From: UBA1081 sp964443825
GTDB lineage: Bacteria > Bacillota > Clostridia > Oscillospirales > Acutalibacteraceae
Direction: 5' to 3'
NCBI GenBank assembly: GCA_964443825.1
Contig: CAYUEV010000008.1
Coordinates: 1 to 44,861, forward strand
Length of the DNA: 44,861 nt
Shown: one piece after another, positions 8,323-17,198 of the stretch
Position numbering within the stretch: position 1 is the stretch's first letter
Layout of the letters: the number at the start of each line of letters is the position of its first letter
Notes under the pieces: generated by a model
The model's input: only the letters and a program-made list of their open reading frames with translations
What the model was told of the DNA's origin: nothing
Database searches by the model: none
Translations under genes and position numbers: made by a program

Positions 8323-10113
8323 TTAAGATCTATCAAAGAAGCCCTTATTGCCGAATATTTTTGAAATGATCTTTTCGGCGAGCCTTACTCCTCCCCACAG
8401 GAGTTTAGATAAGAAATCACTCTCTTCTTTAACGCCTTGAATATCGTTAAAGACCCGATAAAAATCGTCCTCGGCTTTTTTGGCGACGTCGGGATCGACG
8501 TTTTTGTTTTTGAGCATTCTCTCGGCTTCGTCTATGACGGACTGTAGCCTTTGAGCGTCCTCGACGGAAAGGGAGCCGACTAATTCTTTAGCGGTTTTAA
8601 GGTCGGATCTTAGCGTCAAAGTCGCTCTCTCGTTATTAAACTGCGGGAACTCCGCGGACCTTGAGTAAACGTCCTTAAAGTTCTTATCGGTTAAAAGCTC
8701 CACCGCTAAAGTTATAGCCGAGTCGTTTTCAACAGTCCTTAAATGGCTGCCGTTGTAGTAATAGAAGGTGTTGTCAGGGAGAAGGCAAGTCGACGCGTCG
8801 ATTATTCTGTGCGGGTCTATGTGGTTATGCGCGGGATTTGAACACGTGCCGTATGGGTTGCCCTGCTGTTTATAGTCGTCGGGGAGAGTTTTGCCTACGC
8901 CTAAAGAGTACGTCCCCATGCCCTCGGACGTAAGATCTATTACGCCGTCCGCGTTATAGTCGTCCCACGCCTTTGAAAGCGTAAAGAGAGGTATGTTGTA
9001 GTTTACGATATTGAATACTCGTATGCCTTTATCGCGGGCTTTAAGGATGTTATTATAGCGGTTGACTCTCGCGACCTGGTACTTGTCGGTCTGCTGTCTG
9101 ACAACCTTGTTTTCGTCGCCTGAAAGGTACATATCCGCGGTAGGCTCGTAATCTTCCTCCGACATAAACGCCCACAGACAGGTGGAATTTTTAAGATAGC
9201 CGTCAATGGCGTATGTAATGAACGTTTTAAGGCAATTCTTCAAAACGTCTTTAGGAAGAATCCTGATTAAGAGGTTCATTAGAGCGCCCGTGTCCTCGCC
9301 CGCTAACGACGGGAACATATAATCGTAAAGAGCGTCGTCCTCGTCGTTAATTCCATAACGGAAAATACTGCTGATAAGCTGAGTTCCGCCTAAAGCCGGC
9401 ACGATGTAAACTATCGTCTCAATGCTGTTGGTCACGTCGGGGTAATACTGTAGGAGATTCGTGAAAATCGTAGCTCCCTGGCTTATCGGAACGACGTTTA
9501 CTTTTTTGTGACCCGTCTGTTTTTTAACAAGGTCTATGTAATCGTAAAACTCTTTTGTGATTTCGTCGATGTTGCCTAAAGAGTTATAGCAGAAATAGTA
9601 AAGGTGGTCTTCCCCGGCTTTGTCGACAAATTCCTCTAACGGAACGGAAGCTAAGATCTTCTCTTTTTCGCTCTCGGTGCAGTCTTTAAAACTGTGGTTA
9701 TAGTGGTCGGAGTCGATATTGTAAACCTGCTTGCCGTTGGAGTCGCTCTTTATTTTTTCAAAAAGCGCGTCGCAAAGAGTCTCGGCTAAGGTGTTCGCGA
9801 GTTTCCCGTCTTTATCCGACTGAGATAAAATTGTAAAAATGAGCGGAAAAAGAAGGTTTTTAAGCATTTGCTTCGTGATAACGGACGAACTCTCGGTGAA
9901 AATAGGAGCCTGGTACTCCTCGCCGTCGCTGTTTAAAGCTAAAGTTCCGTCTTCATTGTAGAGGTGGGTGGGCGACTGGAAAAGTCCGGGTATGATAATG
10001 GTGGGGTTGTACTGACAGCTACAGTTAAGCCCCTCCGCCGCCGCCGGAACGATGCAGGCGAAGAGCATAACGACAGAAAGGACAAACGACGTCAATCTTT
10101 TTGATACTTTCAT
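8323..10113 (-). CDS. Secreted alpha/beta-hydrolase, lipase-like
   Basis: This 596-residue protein has a clear signal peptide (MKVSKRL, hydrophobic core, PAAAE). After cleavage comes a beta-strand and oxyanion-type segment NPTIIIPGLFQS, as in lipases and LCAT-like hydrolases. The likely nucleophile elbow is VPISQGA, where the usual GxSxG has Pro in place of the first Gly. A later DPHRIIDAST and GSHLR stretch could supply the His. About 110 residues of helical, charged sequence form the C-terminus. It is probably an extracellular esterase or lipase, substrate unknown. GAGGCG lies before the ATG. The 253 bases upstream contain no clear gene. Confidence 0.65.
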   Translation of the reverse strand: MKVSKRLTSFVLSVVMLFACIVPAAAEGLNCSCQYNPTIIIPGLFQSPTHLYNEDGTLALNSDGEEYQAPIFTESSSVITKQMLKNLLFPLIFTILSQSDKDGKLANTLAETLCDALFEKIKSDSNGKQVYNIDSDHYNHSFKDCTESEKEKILASVPLEEFVDKAGEDHLYYFCYNSLGNIDEITKEFYDYIDLVKKQTGHKKVNVVPISQGATIFTNLLQYYPDVTNSIETIVYIVPALGGTQLISSIFRYGINDEDDALYDYMFPSLAGEDTGALMNLLIRILPKDVLKNCLKTFITYAIDGYLKNSTCLWAFMSEEDYEPTADMYLSGDENKVVRQQTDKYQVARVNRYNNILKARDKGIRVFNIVNYNIPLFTLSKAWDDYNADGVIDLTSEGMGTYSLGVGKTLPDDYKQQGNPYGTCSNPAHNHIDPHRIIDASTCLLPDNTFYYYNGSHLRTVENDSAITLAVELLTDKNFKDVYSRSAEFPQFNNERATLTLRSDLKTAKELVGSLSVEDAQRLQSVIDEAERMLKNKNVDPDVAKKAEDDFYRVFNDIQGVKEESDFLSKLLWGGVRLAEKIISKIFGNKGFFDRS

Positions 10114-10366
10114 AATATCGCCTCTTTGTGATTTTAGAAATTGACCCCGATAAAATTTAAAGCGACGCCGTACAATAACCGCGCGTCGGACGCGCCGTCG
10201 GATTTTTCGTTAGATGAAACAAAAAGCGCGTGGAATACTTTTTGTATCGCCAAATATTTTTGTAAAATTAACGAAAAAAGACGAGAGCGGGCGCCGCGCA
10301 AAACCGTCGGACGGTCACTGTGCGGCATCGCCTTAAATGAAACTCAAAAAACTAAATTTATTTAAA

Positions 10367-12262
10367 TCAGTCCGCTTGCTCCTTGGCTTCTTTAATAACC
10401 TCGTCCGGGACAGCCTCGCCGTGTTTTACGAAAGCTATACAGATTATCGCCAACAGGAACGTGACGGGCGCGTAATAGAACAGCGACATATAAGTCCCCG
10501 CGAACATCCTGATAAAGCCGTAAACGATGGGAGACGCTATCTGCGCCGAGAAAGTCGCGGTGTAATAATAACCCGTGAAAGTGCCGACTTTTTCGACTCC
10601 GCCTATCTCGAGGACTAACGGCAAAGTGTTTACGGTGATAAACATATTGGCGGCGCCGCCTAAAACAAGAACCGGGTAAATGAGTATGCCTAAAGTCTTC
10701 GTGATATTCTTAACGGTGTCGGAAACTTTCGCCAGAGCGCCTGAGAACGTCGTAATCGACGTGTCGCCTATCGTATTGTTGACCACCGAAATCATACTGC
10801 TTTCAGTTGCCGCCAAGTCGACGTTCTGTTCTTTTAAGTATTTTTCAAACGACGCGTAATTTGATAAAGAGCTGACGTCTCCGCCGTTCTCTATGGCGTC
10901 GCGATACGCGATATATCCGTCGAAAGAGAGGATCTCGTCTTCCGCGAGTTCTCTTCCGGCCTCTTTAGCGGAATCGGAAATAGCCGAATTGTAGTTATTG
11001 ATTTGGTCGTTTACGCCTATATAAGCCGTATTCACGGCGACATATTCTTTAATGGAAAGACCATTGCTTCCGAGCATACCTATAAATATGCCGAAGAATA
11101 TGACGAAAGCCGCGAGGAAAACGGAGAGACCCGCCATAATGGTCTTTTTCCTGCCGAATTTTTTACCCATTTTGCCTGCCGGTATAGCCGCTATAGCGGA
11201 CACAACCGAGAAAATGAGCATGAGAATGGTGGCTTCGGACGTTATCTTATGAAGTATTTCTTGAGCGAAAAGGGAGAAGAAAGTGGTGATGGCGTTCGTG
11301 CCGCAGAAAAGGAAGAAGAGGGACGCCAACATAAAGAGAAGACTCTTTCTTTCGGCTGAGCTGAGCTTAATGGCTTTTCTGGCTTTCTTTTCGGCTTTAA
11401 TGGCCTCTTTCTCGGCTTTGCGGCGAGCTTTAGCGTCGGTATAAGCGTTTTGTTCGCCTTTAAGTTTAATGCTTGTATCCTCTTCTTTTACAAAGAAAAG
11501 CAAGACGAGCATCCCGATTATCATAACAATCGAGCCTATAGCGAAAACATACGGGAAGGACAGCGTTTCATCCGCTTTAATCTGCTCTTTCGTAGTACCT
11601 GTAAAGAGCGTGCAAAGAGCTATGCCTATAGTTCCCGCGATCATGCCTATGGCGCCGCCGAGACCGCCCATAAGGTTAATTACGGCGTTGCCTTCGCTTC
11701 TTAAAGCGGGAGGAGTAAGGTCGGGCATTAAGGCTACGACCGGCGCTCTCCATAACGACATCGTAAAGACGAAGAGGATTATGCAGATCATTGTAAGGGG
11801 AAGCGACTTTGTTTTAAGCGCGACTATAGGAATAAGTAAAAACAAGACGGCTGAAATCGGAGCGCAAGTCACTATGAACGGACGTCGTTTGCCCAATTTT
11901 GAATGGCAGTTATCGGAAAGTTTTCCGAACGCCGGTTGGAATATGACCCCGAAAATATTATCGAAAGTCATAATGATACCGATAAACAACGGTACGAGCG
12001 TAAACCCACCGCCCGCTAAAACAACGTCCTCGCCTTGAGCCGCCGCGAAATCGGTGAGAAACGGGAGCTTCTGAGTAAGATAATCGCTCCACGAATTGAC
12101 GACGGCGCTCGCGCTTAGAAGCTTATTGAGTATCTTCGTGATATACGGGTCGTAAATCGCCCAGGCGATAGACGTGGCCATAAAGCCAAAACCTGTAAGG
12201 ATGGTTTTCCCGTAATTAAGCTTCATCTCTCCGGACTTTGATTTCGTCTTTTCTTTAGACAT
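10367..12262 (-). CDS. MFS transporter of the GPH / sucrose-symporter type
   Basis: A 631-residue polytopic membrane protein. The conserved cytosolic loop of glycoside-pentoside-hexuronide and SLC45-like symporters is seen as FGKLSDN followed by GKRRPF, and a second as GKKFGRKKT after helix 8. The protein is longer than usual (about 450-500 aa) because of a Lys/Ala/Glu-rich central cytosolic loop (around 275-300) and an extra loop of about 130 residues in the second half, between hydrophobic segments near 400 and 530. It probably imports a disaccharide or glycoside with a cation. AAAGGAG lies before the ATG, and three hairpins lie in the leader. Substrate is not readable. Confidence 0.8.
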   Translation of the reverse strand: MSKEKTKSKSGEMKLNYGKTILTGFGFMATSIAWAIYDPYITKILNKLLSASAVVNSWSDYLTQKLPFLTDFAAAQGEDVVLAGGGFTLVPLFIGIIMTFDNIFGVIFQPAFGKLSDNCHSKLGKRRPFIVTCAPISAVLFLLIPIVALKTKSLPLTMICIILFVFTMSLWRAPVVALMPDLTPPALRSEGNAVINLMGGLGGAIGMIAGTIGIALCTLFTGTTKEQIKADETLSFPYVFAIGSIVMIIGMLVLLFFVKEEDTSIKLKGEQNAYTDAKARRKAEKEAIKAEKKARKAIKLSSAERKSLLFMLASLFFLFCGTNAITTFFSLFAQEILHKITSEATILMLIFSVVSAIAAIPAGKMGKKFGRKKTIMAGLSVFLAAFVIFFGIFIGMLGSNGLSIKEYVAVNTAYIGVNDQINNYNSAISDSAKEAGRELAEDEILSFDGYIAYRDAIENGGDVSSLSNYASFEKYLKEQNVDLAATESSMISVVNNTIGDTSITTFSGALAKVSDTVKNITKTLGILIYPVLVLGGAANMFITVNTLPLVLEIGGVEKVGTFTGYYYTATFSAQIASPIVYGFIRMFAGTYMSLFYYAPVTFLLAIICIAFVKHGEAVPDEVIKEAKEQAD

Positions 12263-12293
12263 AAAACCGCGCTCCTTTAATGCGTTAAATTGC

Positions 12294-12408
12294 GGAGCTC
12301 TTTAGCCGCTTAAACGACTAAAGATTTGCTCCATTTTAGTTTATATCGCGCCTACTCCGGCGCAAAACTACGTTTCCGATTCTAAACGTGAAGTAAAAAA
12401 TCGGAAAC
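12294..12408 (-). promoter_or_regulatory. Three-hairpin region upstream of the transporter gene
   Basis: On the minus strand, in order: GTTTCCGATT with AATCGGAAAC (10 bp, 12372-12408), GCGCC with GGCGC (12348-12363), and a two-part hairpin GGAGC with GCTCC enclosing CTTTAGTCG with CGGCTAAAG (12294-12332), which ends shortly before the Shine-Dalgarno site. The first could end the upstream leucine-rich-repeat gene, though it lacks a T-run. The others would lie in the transporter 5' leader. Confidence 0.5.
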
Positions 12409-12431
12409 ATAGATTAAGACCCGGATAAAAA

Positions 12432-13553
12432 TTATTTATCTTCTCTGTAACTTGCGAGTTTCGCCTCTTGTTTAGCTCTCTTTTTAGCTTTCTTCGCGGC
12501 GATTTTCGCTTCTTGAGCCTCTTTTTCTTTAAGGTCGGGCAATGGCTTTCCGGCTTTGTACGCTTCTATAGCTTCCGCGCGTCTCTTTTTGGATTTAAGG
12601 ACGTATGTTATCACGAATATGACAAAAACTACAATGCCCGCGACTACAAGACCTATTACAATCCACTGGAAAACGGACATGGGTTCGGCGGGAGGAATTT
12701 GGTCGTTGTCGGCTATAACGAGCGTATGGCATTTAGAGCAAAGTCCCGCGTCAAAACCCAAGTGGGAGTCGGAGGCGGTTCTTACGTTTACAAGCGAAAC
12801 GTCGTGACCGTTTTCAGAGCAAACCTTTATTCCGTTCTCGATCTTGACGCCGGACGCTTTGGCGTAATCGGCGGCGGCTTTATTGGAGTCCGTGTAAATA
12901 GTGAATCCCGCGACGGGAGCAGCTTTTTGATTTGTTTCGGTCATGCCGAGAGCGAGCTTTTCTATCGTGTTGACGCTCGACGGAACGTAAAGTTCGGTAA
13001 GCGCTGTGCAGCCATAAAAAGCGCCGTTGCCCAATTTTTCGAGTGAGGAACCGAGAGCGACATATTTAAGATTCGTGCAATTTTTAAACGCTACGTCGCC
13101 TATTTCCTTAACGCCTTTGCCGATATAGACGTATTCGAGCGCCGTGCAGTCCTGAAACGCGGAGTCGCCGATGTAGGTTACGGAATCAGGTATAACGACC
13201 GCCTTTAAAGCGGCAGAACCTTTAAAAGCGCTGTTTTCAACGCGCTCTAACGTGTCGGGGAGAACAAACTCCTGAACGCTCATTTTATCTCTGAACGCCC
13301 CGGGATTTATAACGGTAACGGGGTCGTTGTCGATTTCAGACGGGAGATCAACTACGTTGTCGACGCCTTCGTCGCTTTCGTTATAATACGTAAGCTGAAT
13401 ATACGGCGAGAAATCTTCACCGTCCCCCGGCTCAACCAAAGTATAGGAAAAGTTGCCGTAATCCTCCGCGAATACCGTCAGTGAAAGAACAGACATAACT
13501 AATATGACGGATAGGATTGTAAAGATTTTTTTAACGAATTTACACTTTTTCAT
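12432..13553 (-). CDS. Membrane-anchored BspA-type leucine-rich repeat surface protein
   Basis: A 373-residue protein with a signal peptide (MKKCKF, hydrophobic core, VFAED), then five or so BspA/LRR_5 repeats (around 70-200; pattern I..AF..C..L..V..P.S...I), a small CSKC motif near 275, one membrane helix (about 290-320) and a Lys/Ala-rich cytosolic tail of about 50 residues. Such repeats mediate adhesion or protein binding outside the cell. The ATG at 13553 has GGGTGAT upstream; an in-frame GTG at 13562 falls inside that site and was rejected. It has its own strong promoter. Confidence 0.85.
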   Translation of the reverse strand: MKKCKFVKKIFTILSVILVMSVLSLTVFAEDYGNFSYTLVEPGDGEDFSPYIQLTYYNESDEGVDNVVDLPSEIDNDPVTVINPGAFRDKMSVQEFVLPDTLERVENSAFKGSAALKAVVIPDSVTYIGDSAFQDCTALEYVYIGKGVKEIGDVAFKNCTNLKYVALGSSLEKLGNGAFYGCTALTELYVPSSVNTIEKLALGMTETNQKAAPVAGFTIYTDSNKAAADYAKASGVKIENGIKVCSENGHDVSLVNVRTASDSHLGFDAGLCSKCHTLVIADNDQIPPAEPMSVFQWIVIGLVVAGIVVFVIFVITYVLKSKKRRAEAIEAYKAGKPLPDLKEKEAQEAKIAAKKAKKRAKQEAKLASYREDK

Positions 13554-13624
13554 AAAAATCACCCATTAGAAATCAGGTCTTCATATTAGATTGAACTTTG
13601 CCCCTCCAGACAACATATACATGT

Positions 13625-13653
13625 ATTATACTAATTTTTTGTAAAATTGTCAA
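13625..13653 (-). promoter_or_regulatory. Promoter of the leucine-rich repeat gene
   Basis: Minus-strand TTGACA (13648-13653), a 17-base spacer and TATAAT (13625-13630): a consensus vegetative promoter. The predicted leader is about 65 bases. Confidence 0.85.
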
Positions 13654-13750
13654 GCGTAAATGAAGTAAAGAGAAAATTTTTAGGAAATATTTACAGTCAA
13701 ATTACAAAACCTTAATGTATTTTGCCGAAAAACCGGAAAACGCGGCGCTT

Positions 13751-14911
13751 TTAAATGGAGCTTTCCTCTTCATAAAGAAAGTCGGAGCCGATTAAAACGG
13801 GGTGTTTGTAGCCGCTGTTTTCGTCAAAGCGCCATATTTCGTCAAAATTAAACCCTTTAAAGCTCTCTCGCTTTTTCATTTCGTCGTCGGTAAGAATTTT
13901 TATTCCGTCTAAATTTACGCCGCCGTCTTCTAAAACGGACGCGGTAAAGTCGGAAGAAGAGTTAAGGGTATAACAGGAGGCGAAATTCAACCGCCCGCCG
14001 TCCTTCGAGGTTTCTCCCGCTATGCCGCCGGAATTTTTTAAAGCCGAAATTTTGCCTATATTGTAAGAACTCGCCATAATAAAGCCACCTGTTTTTACAT
14101 GGCAAAAGCCTAAAATCCCGCCGGAACTCTCGTTTTTAGCTTTGACGTTCGAAGCGTTAAAGCAATCGGTAATTTTAAGAGAGCCGTCGTTTATATTCAG
14201 TTTTCCGATTAAACCGCCGGAAAAGTTTTCGGAGACGGTTTTCCCGTTCGCGACGCAGCGGTTAAACGCGCTCATTTCGCCCGCGCTAACGTCGCACTCC
14301 CCCGCTATGCCGCCGGATACGTCGCCTGACGATATGACGCTCCCGTAAAAAGAACAGTAGTCGAAACCTGATTTTTTGTTTTCGGAGGATATAAAGCTTC
14401 CCGCTATGCCGCCCGTATTCGAGCCGCCTTTAACATATGATTTTTCCAGGGTGAGATTTTTTATAAGCCCGTTTTTAACCGAGCCGAAAAGCCCCATGCT
14501 TTCTTCGTCGTTGGAAATATAAAGTCCTGTAATTTTATGGTCGGCGCCGTCAAACACTCCTTTAAACGCCGTCCCGTTTTTAGAGCCTATAGGCAGCCAC
14601 TTGTTTTCAGGGGGATTTTTGTCCCAATTTTTGTAATCGGAAATATCGTTTAATAGAATATCGTTAGAAAGTCTATAATAAGACGACGTATAATTAGAGT
14701 TTCCGTCGTTTATAAGGTTTGAAAGGTAGGCTAGCTGCCCACCGTTCTCTATAATAAACGGGTCTTCTTCTTTGCCGCTCCCTTGTGAAAAACCGTTTGC
14801 CGCCGCTCCGTTCCATATTATGGCGGGACTTTCGTTAACGGCTGTCGTAACCGCAGCCGCGTTTTCGCTCTTTTTATCAGAGTAAATCTTAAAGCCGGAA
14901 AATACCAGCAA
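13751..14911 (-). CDS. GLUG-repeat ectodomain ORF lacking a proper start (probable -1 extension of the sigma-like gene)
   Basis: From the TTG at 14911 this reads 386 residues of secreted-type sequence: a Lys-rich stretch, a conserved NGGQLAYLSNLI region, then GLUG-motif repeats (GLFG, GGIAG, GGIAG, GGLIG, GGILG, GGIAG) spaced about 35-45 residues, and a terminal segment. The TTG cuts through a membrane helix: the frame stays open upstream to 15031 and encodes KKKLLTKSDV then ILFFSVLLGALLVFSGF. No ATG, GTG or TTG lies in that extension, and it overlaps the 3' end of the sigma-like gene. I infer that it is expressed as a fusion by frameshift or slippage at the A9 run. A broken gene or a homopolymer sequencing error would look the same. 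Confidence 0.7.
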   Translation of the reverse strand: MLVFSGFKIYSDKKSENAAAVTTAVNESPAIIWNGAAANGFSQGSGKEEDPFIIENGGQLAYLSNLINDGNSNYTSSYYRLSNDILLNDISDYKNWDKNPPENKWLPIGSKNGTAFKGVFDGADHKITGLYISNDEESMGLFGSVKNGLIKNLTLEKSYVKGGSNTGGIAGSFISSENKKSGFDYCSFYGSVISSGDVSGGIAGECDVSAGEMSAFNRCVANGKTVSENFSGGLIGKLNINDGSLKITDCFNASNVKAKNESSGGILGFCHVKTGGFIMASSYNIGKISALKNSGGIAGETSKDGGRLNFASCYTLNSSSDFTASVLEDGGVNLDGIKILTDDEMKKRESFKGFNFDEIWRFDENSGYKHPVLIGSDFLYEEESSI

Positions 14912-14955
14912 AGCCCCTAAAAGAACCGAGAAAAAGAGTATTACGTCGCTTTTGG

Positions 14956-14973
14956 TTAAAAGTTTTTTTTTAC
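14956..14973 (-). other. Candidate -1 frameshift / slippage site
   Basis: The sense strand reads GTA AAA AAA AAC TTT TAA in the sigma-like frame: nine A followed by C just before the stop. It contains the slippery heptamers A AAA AAA and A AAA AAC. A -1 shift continues into KKLLTKSDV and a membrane helix of the GLUG ORF. No clear downstream pseudoknot was seen, so RNA-polymerase slippage on A9 is also plausible. Confidence 0.55.
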
Positions 14974-15777
14974 GGGTTTTTCGTCTTTGGAATTTGACGG
15001 AACGCGGTCGTCGGATTTTTCTTTTTTGTTTTTAGCGGGTTTTGTATTTTCGGTCCTGTCTTTTTCCGTTATTTTTTTAGGGTCGGAATAAGGGTCCACG
15101 TTAAAGCCGATTATATTTGAAACGGCTTTATGAACCGACGGCGGAACAAAAGTTTCTAAGGAGAGATGCGAAAGAACGCCGCTTATATCGTTTAAAAAAG
15201 GCTCTACCGTCACGCCGTATTTTTTTATTTCCTCGCTTTGAAGCTTTAAAATTTTCTCAAGCGCCTCCGATTTAAGGAGAATCTCGTCGTCGGTCGTCTT
15301 TTTTAGTTTAGCCGTTTCGCCAACGGTAAGGCGGGCGAAATATTTATAAAAGAAAATCTCTCTCCCCTCTAAGGGAAGACTTAATATCATCTCGGAAAAA
15401 ATCCTCTCCATGCACCTTGAAAATTTAGCCCTCTCGTGACTCAAGGCGGAATTTATGGCGGTCGAGATTAAAGGCGGGACTTTGTCGTTTAAGACGCTTT
15501 CGGGGTCGTCTTTACGATCTGCTTTCGACGCGCAGGTTTTTATGGCGAGAGAGTAAAACCAGCGCTTAAAATCACCGTAATTTTCAAGGTCGCCTACGTT
15601 TTGGAACATAGCCTTAAATATCTCGGCGGTAAGAGAAATCGAAAGTTTAACGTCGCCCGTAATACTTGAGCAAATAAAAAATATGTCCTTATGGAAATTT
15701 ATGTAAATATCTCTTTTGGCTTCGTTGTTGCCGCCTTGACACAAGACCACGGTCGTCATAATATCGTCGTTTTTCAT
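14956..15777 (-). CDS. ECF sigma-factor-like protein with charged C-terminal linker
   Basis: A protein of about 273 residues. The first part resembles sigma region 2 (RDIYINFHKDIFF through EIFKAMFQNV to FKRWFYSLAIKTCAS). The region near residues 125-165 resembles sigma region 4 (LPLEGREIFFYKYF then TVGETAKL), though its recognition helix is degenerate. The last 45 residues are a Lys/Glu/Asp linker. ATG at 15777 has GGGGA upstream and is preferred over the ATG at 15795. A strong promoter lies upstream. The ORF ends exactly at the A9 run that leads, in the -1 frame, into a transmembrane helix and GLUG domain. It could be a transcription regulator tethered to the membrane, or a degenerate sigma fold used for something else. 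Confidence 0.65.
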   Translation of the reverse strand: MKNDDIMTTVVLCQGGNNEAKRDIYINFHKDIFFICSSITGDVKLSISLTAEIFKAMFQNVGDLENYGDFKRWFYSLAIKTCASKADRKDDPESVLNDKVPPLISTAINSALSHERAKFSRCMERIFSEMILSLPLEGREIFFYKYFARLTVGETAKLKKTTDDEILLKSEALEKILKLQSEEIKKYGVTVEPFLNDISGVLSHLSLETFVPPSVHKAVSNIIGFNVDPYSDPKKITEKDRTENTKPAKNKKEKSDDRVPSNSKDEKPVKKNF

Positions 15778-15810
15778 AGGATTTTCCCCGTTCATCTTTT
15801 TCTAATAGAC

Positions 15811-15839
15811 AATATACAATAAGAAACGCGATTTTTCAA
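15811..15839 (-). promoter_or_regulatory. Promoter of the sigma-like gene
   Basis: Minus-strand TTGAAA (15834-15839), a 17-base spacer and TATATT (15811-15816), divergent from and 18 bases away from the lyase promoter. Confidence 0.7.
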
Positions 15840-15857
15840 GACGTTAAGTAAAAATAA

Positions 15858-15886
15858 TTGACAGATAATAATTTTCGGCTTAAAAT
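15858..15886 (+). promoter_or_regulatory. Promoter of the YnbB-like lyase gene
   Basis: TTGACA (15858-15863), a 17-base spacer and TAAAAT (15881-15886). Transcription should start near 15893, about 29 bases before the ATG, with AGGAATAGGA as ribosome site. Confidence 0.85.
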
Positions 15887-15921
15887 GAAATTCATAAAAT
15901 TTTAGTTTAGGAATAGGAAAA

Positions 15922-17196
15922 ATGACGGGCAATATTTTTAATTTAGATAAAAAAGTAATTTCCATTTCAGAAAAAGCTTTAAACGACGTCAAAGACGTTT
16001 TTGATGAAATTGACAGTCTTACGGAGTACAATCAGAATAAAGTCTTAAAAGCGTTCATAGACAATAAGGCGAGCGAAAGTCATTTCACGGGGACTACGGG
16101 CTACGGTTACGGCGACGCGGGAAGAGAAACGGCGAACAGGATTACGGCCGATATTTTAGGAACGGAAGACGCGATTATAAGCTATAATATGGCTTGCGGC
16201 ACTCACGCTTTAACAATAGCTCTTTTCGCTCTTTTGCGCCCGGGAGACGCCATGCTCTCAATTACGGGAAGGCCATACGACACAATTTGCCCCGTAATAG
16301 GAATGGACGGCTCCAACGGGAGCGGCTCTTTGGCCGACTTTAATATCGAGTATATTGAAACGCCCCTTGACGAATATGGGAAAATTAACTTGGAAAAAGT
16401 AAAAGACAACCTTAAGAAGCGCAAAAATATAAAGCTTATTTATATTCAGCGTTCAAGAGGTTATACTTTAAGAGATTCTTTATCGGTTGAGGATATAAAA
16501 AAAGCCGTAAACGCGGCGAGAGAGGTAAGCGACGCCCCCGTTATGGTGGATAACTGCTATGGGGAATTCGCGGAAGTTACGGAACCTTCAAGCGCGGGGG
16601 CCGATTTATTGGTAGGCAGTTTAATAAAAAACCCCGGAGGGGGTATGGCCAAATGCGGCGGATATATAGCGGGAAAAAAGCGGCTTGTGGAACTTTCGGC
16701 CGCCAGGCTTACGACTCCGTCGTTAGGACGGGAGGTCGGGGCTACTTTAGGAAGTACGAGAGAAATTTTAATGGGGTTGTTTAACGCCCCGCATATAGTT
16801 GGCGAGTCGCTTAAAACGGCTGTTTTCGCGTCGTCTGTTTTTGAACTGGCGGGTTATGAAACGTTCCCAAAACCCAAAGAAGAGCGCCATGACATAATAG
16901 AGGCGATAAAACTTAAAAACAGCGAAAATCTTATCGCCTTTTGCAGAGGAATACAAAAAAAATCCCCGATCGACAGCTTCCTAACGCCGGAACCGTGGGA
17001 TATGCCGGGATATACTTCTAAAGTGATAATGGCGTCGGGAGCTTTTACGTCGGGGTCGTCTATTGAGCTTTCAGCCGACGCGCCTTTAAGAGAGCCTTTC
17101 GCCGTATGGATGCAAGGGGGATTTAATTTTCACAGCGCGAAAGCGGGCGTAATGTCGGCTTTGGAATCCGTTTTAAAAACCGAAAAAATAATCTAA
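15922..17196 (+). CDS. YnbB-type PLP-dependent methionine gamma-lyase family protein
   Basis: This 424-residue protein fits the family often annotated as aluminium resistance or methionine gamma-lyase-like (YnbB of Bacillus), a fold-type I PLP enzyme. Seen are the SHFTGTTGYGYGDAGRE segment, the PLP-contacting YNMACGTHAL, GRPYDT, MVDNCYGEF (Asp for the pyridine nitrogen) and the SLIKNPGGG segment whose Lys should hold PLP. Length and start match the family. The true substrate in vivo is uncertain (sulfur amino acid suspected). It is transcribed from its own promoter, divergent from the sigma-like gene, and its stop is only two bases from the stop of the convergent serine hydrolase. Confidence 0.9.
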   Translation: MTGNIFNLDKKVISISEKALNDVKDVFDEIDSLTEYNQNKVLKAFIDNKASESHFTGTTGYGYGDAGRETANRITADILGTEDAIISYNMACGTHALTIALFALLRPGDAMLSITGRPYDTICPVIGMDGSNGSGSLADFNIEYIETPLDEYGKINLEKVKDNLKKRKNIKLIYIQRSRGYTLRDSLSVEDIKKAVNAAREVSDAPVMVDNCYGEFAEVTEPSSAGADLLVGSLIKNPGGGMAKCGGYIAGKKRLVELSAARLTTPSLGREVGATLGSTREILMGLFNAPHIVGESLKTAVFASSVFELAGYETFPKPKEERHDIIEAIKLKNSENLIAFCRGIQKKSPIDSFLTPEPWDMPGYTSKVIMASGAFTSGSSIELSADAPLREPFAVWMQGGFNFHSAKAGVMSALESVLKTEKII

Positions 17197-17198
17197 AA

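Noticed and set aside
10134..10328. Minus-strand 64-codon frame with ASDAR followed by hydrophobic residues, like the dockerin helix in this genome; could be a decayed dockerin.
   Set aside because: Only five residues match, no calcium loop precedes them, and there is no start signal. The 253-base gap holds nothing else I can support.
12468..13046. Plus-strand 192-codon frame opposite the leucine-rich repeat gene.
   Set aside because: Antisense shadow of a well-supported gene with signal peptide and repeats; no start signal.
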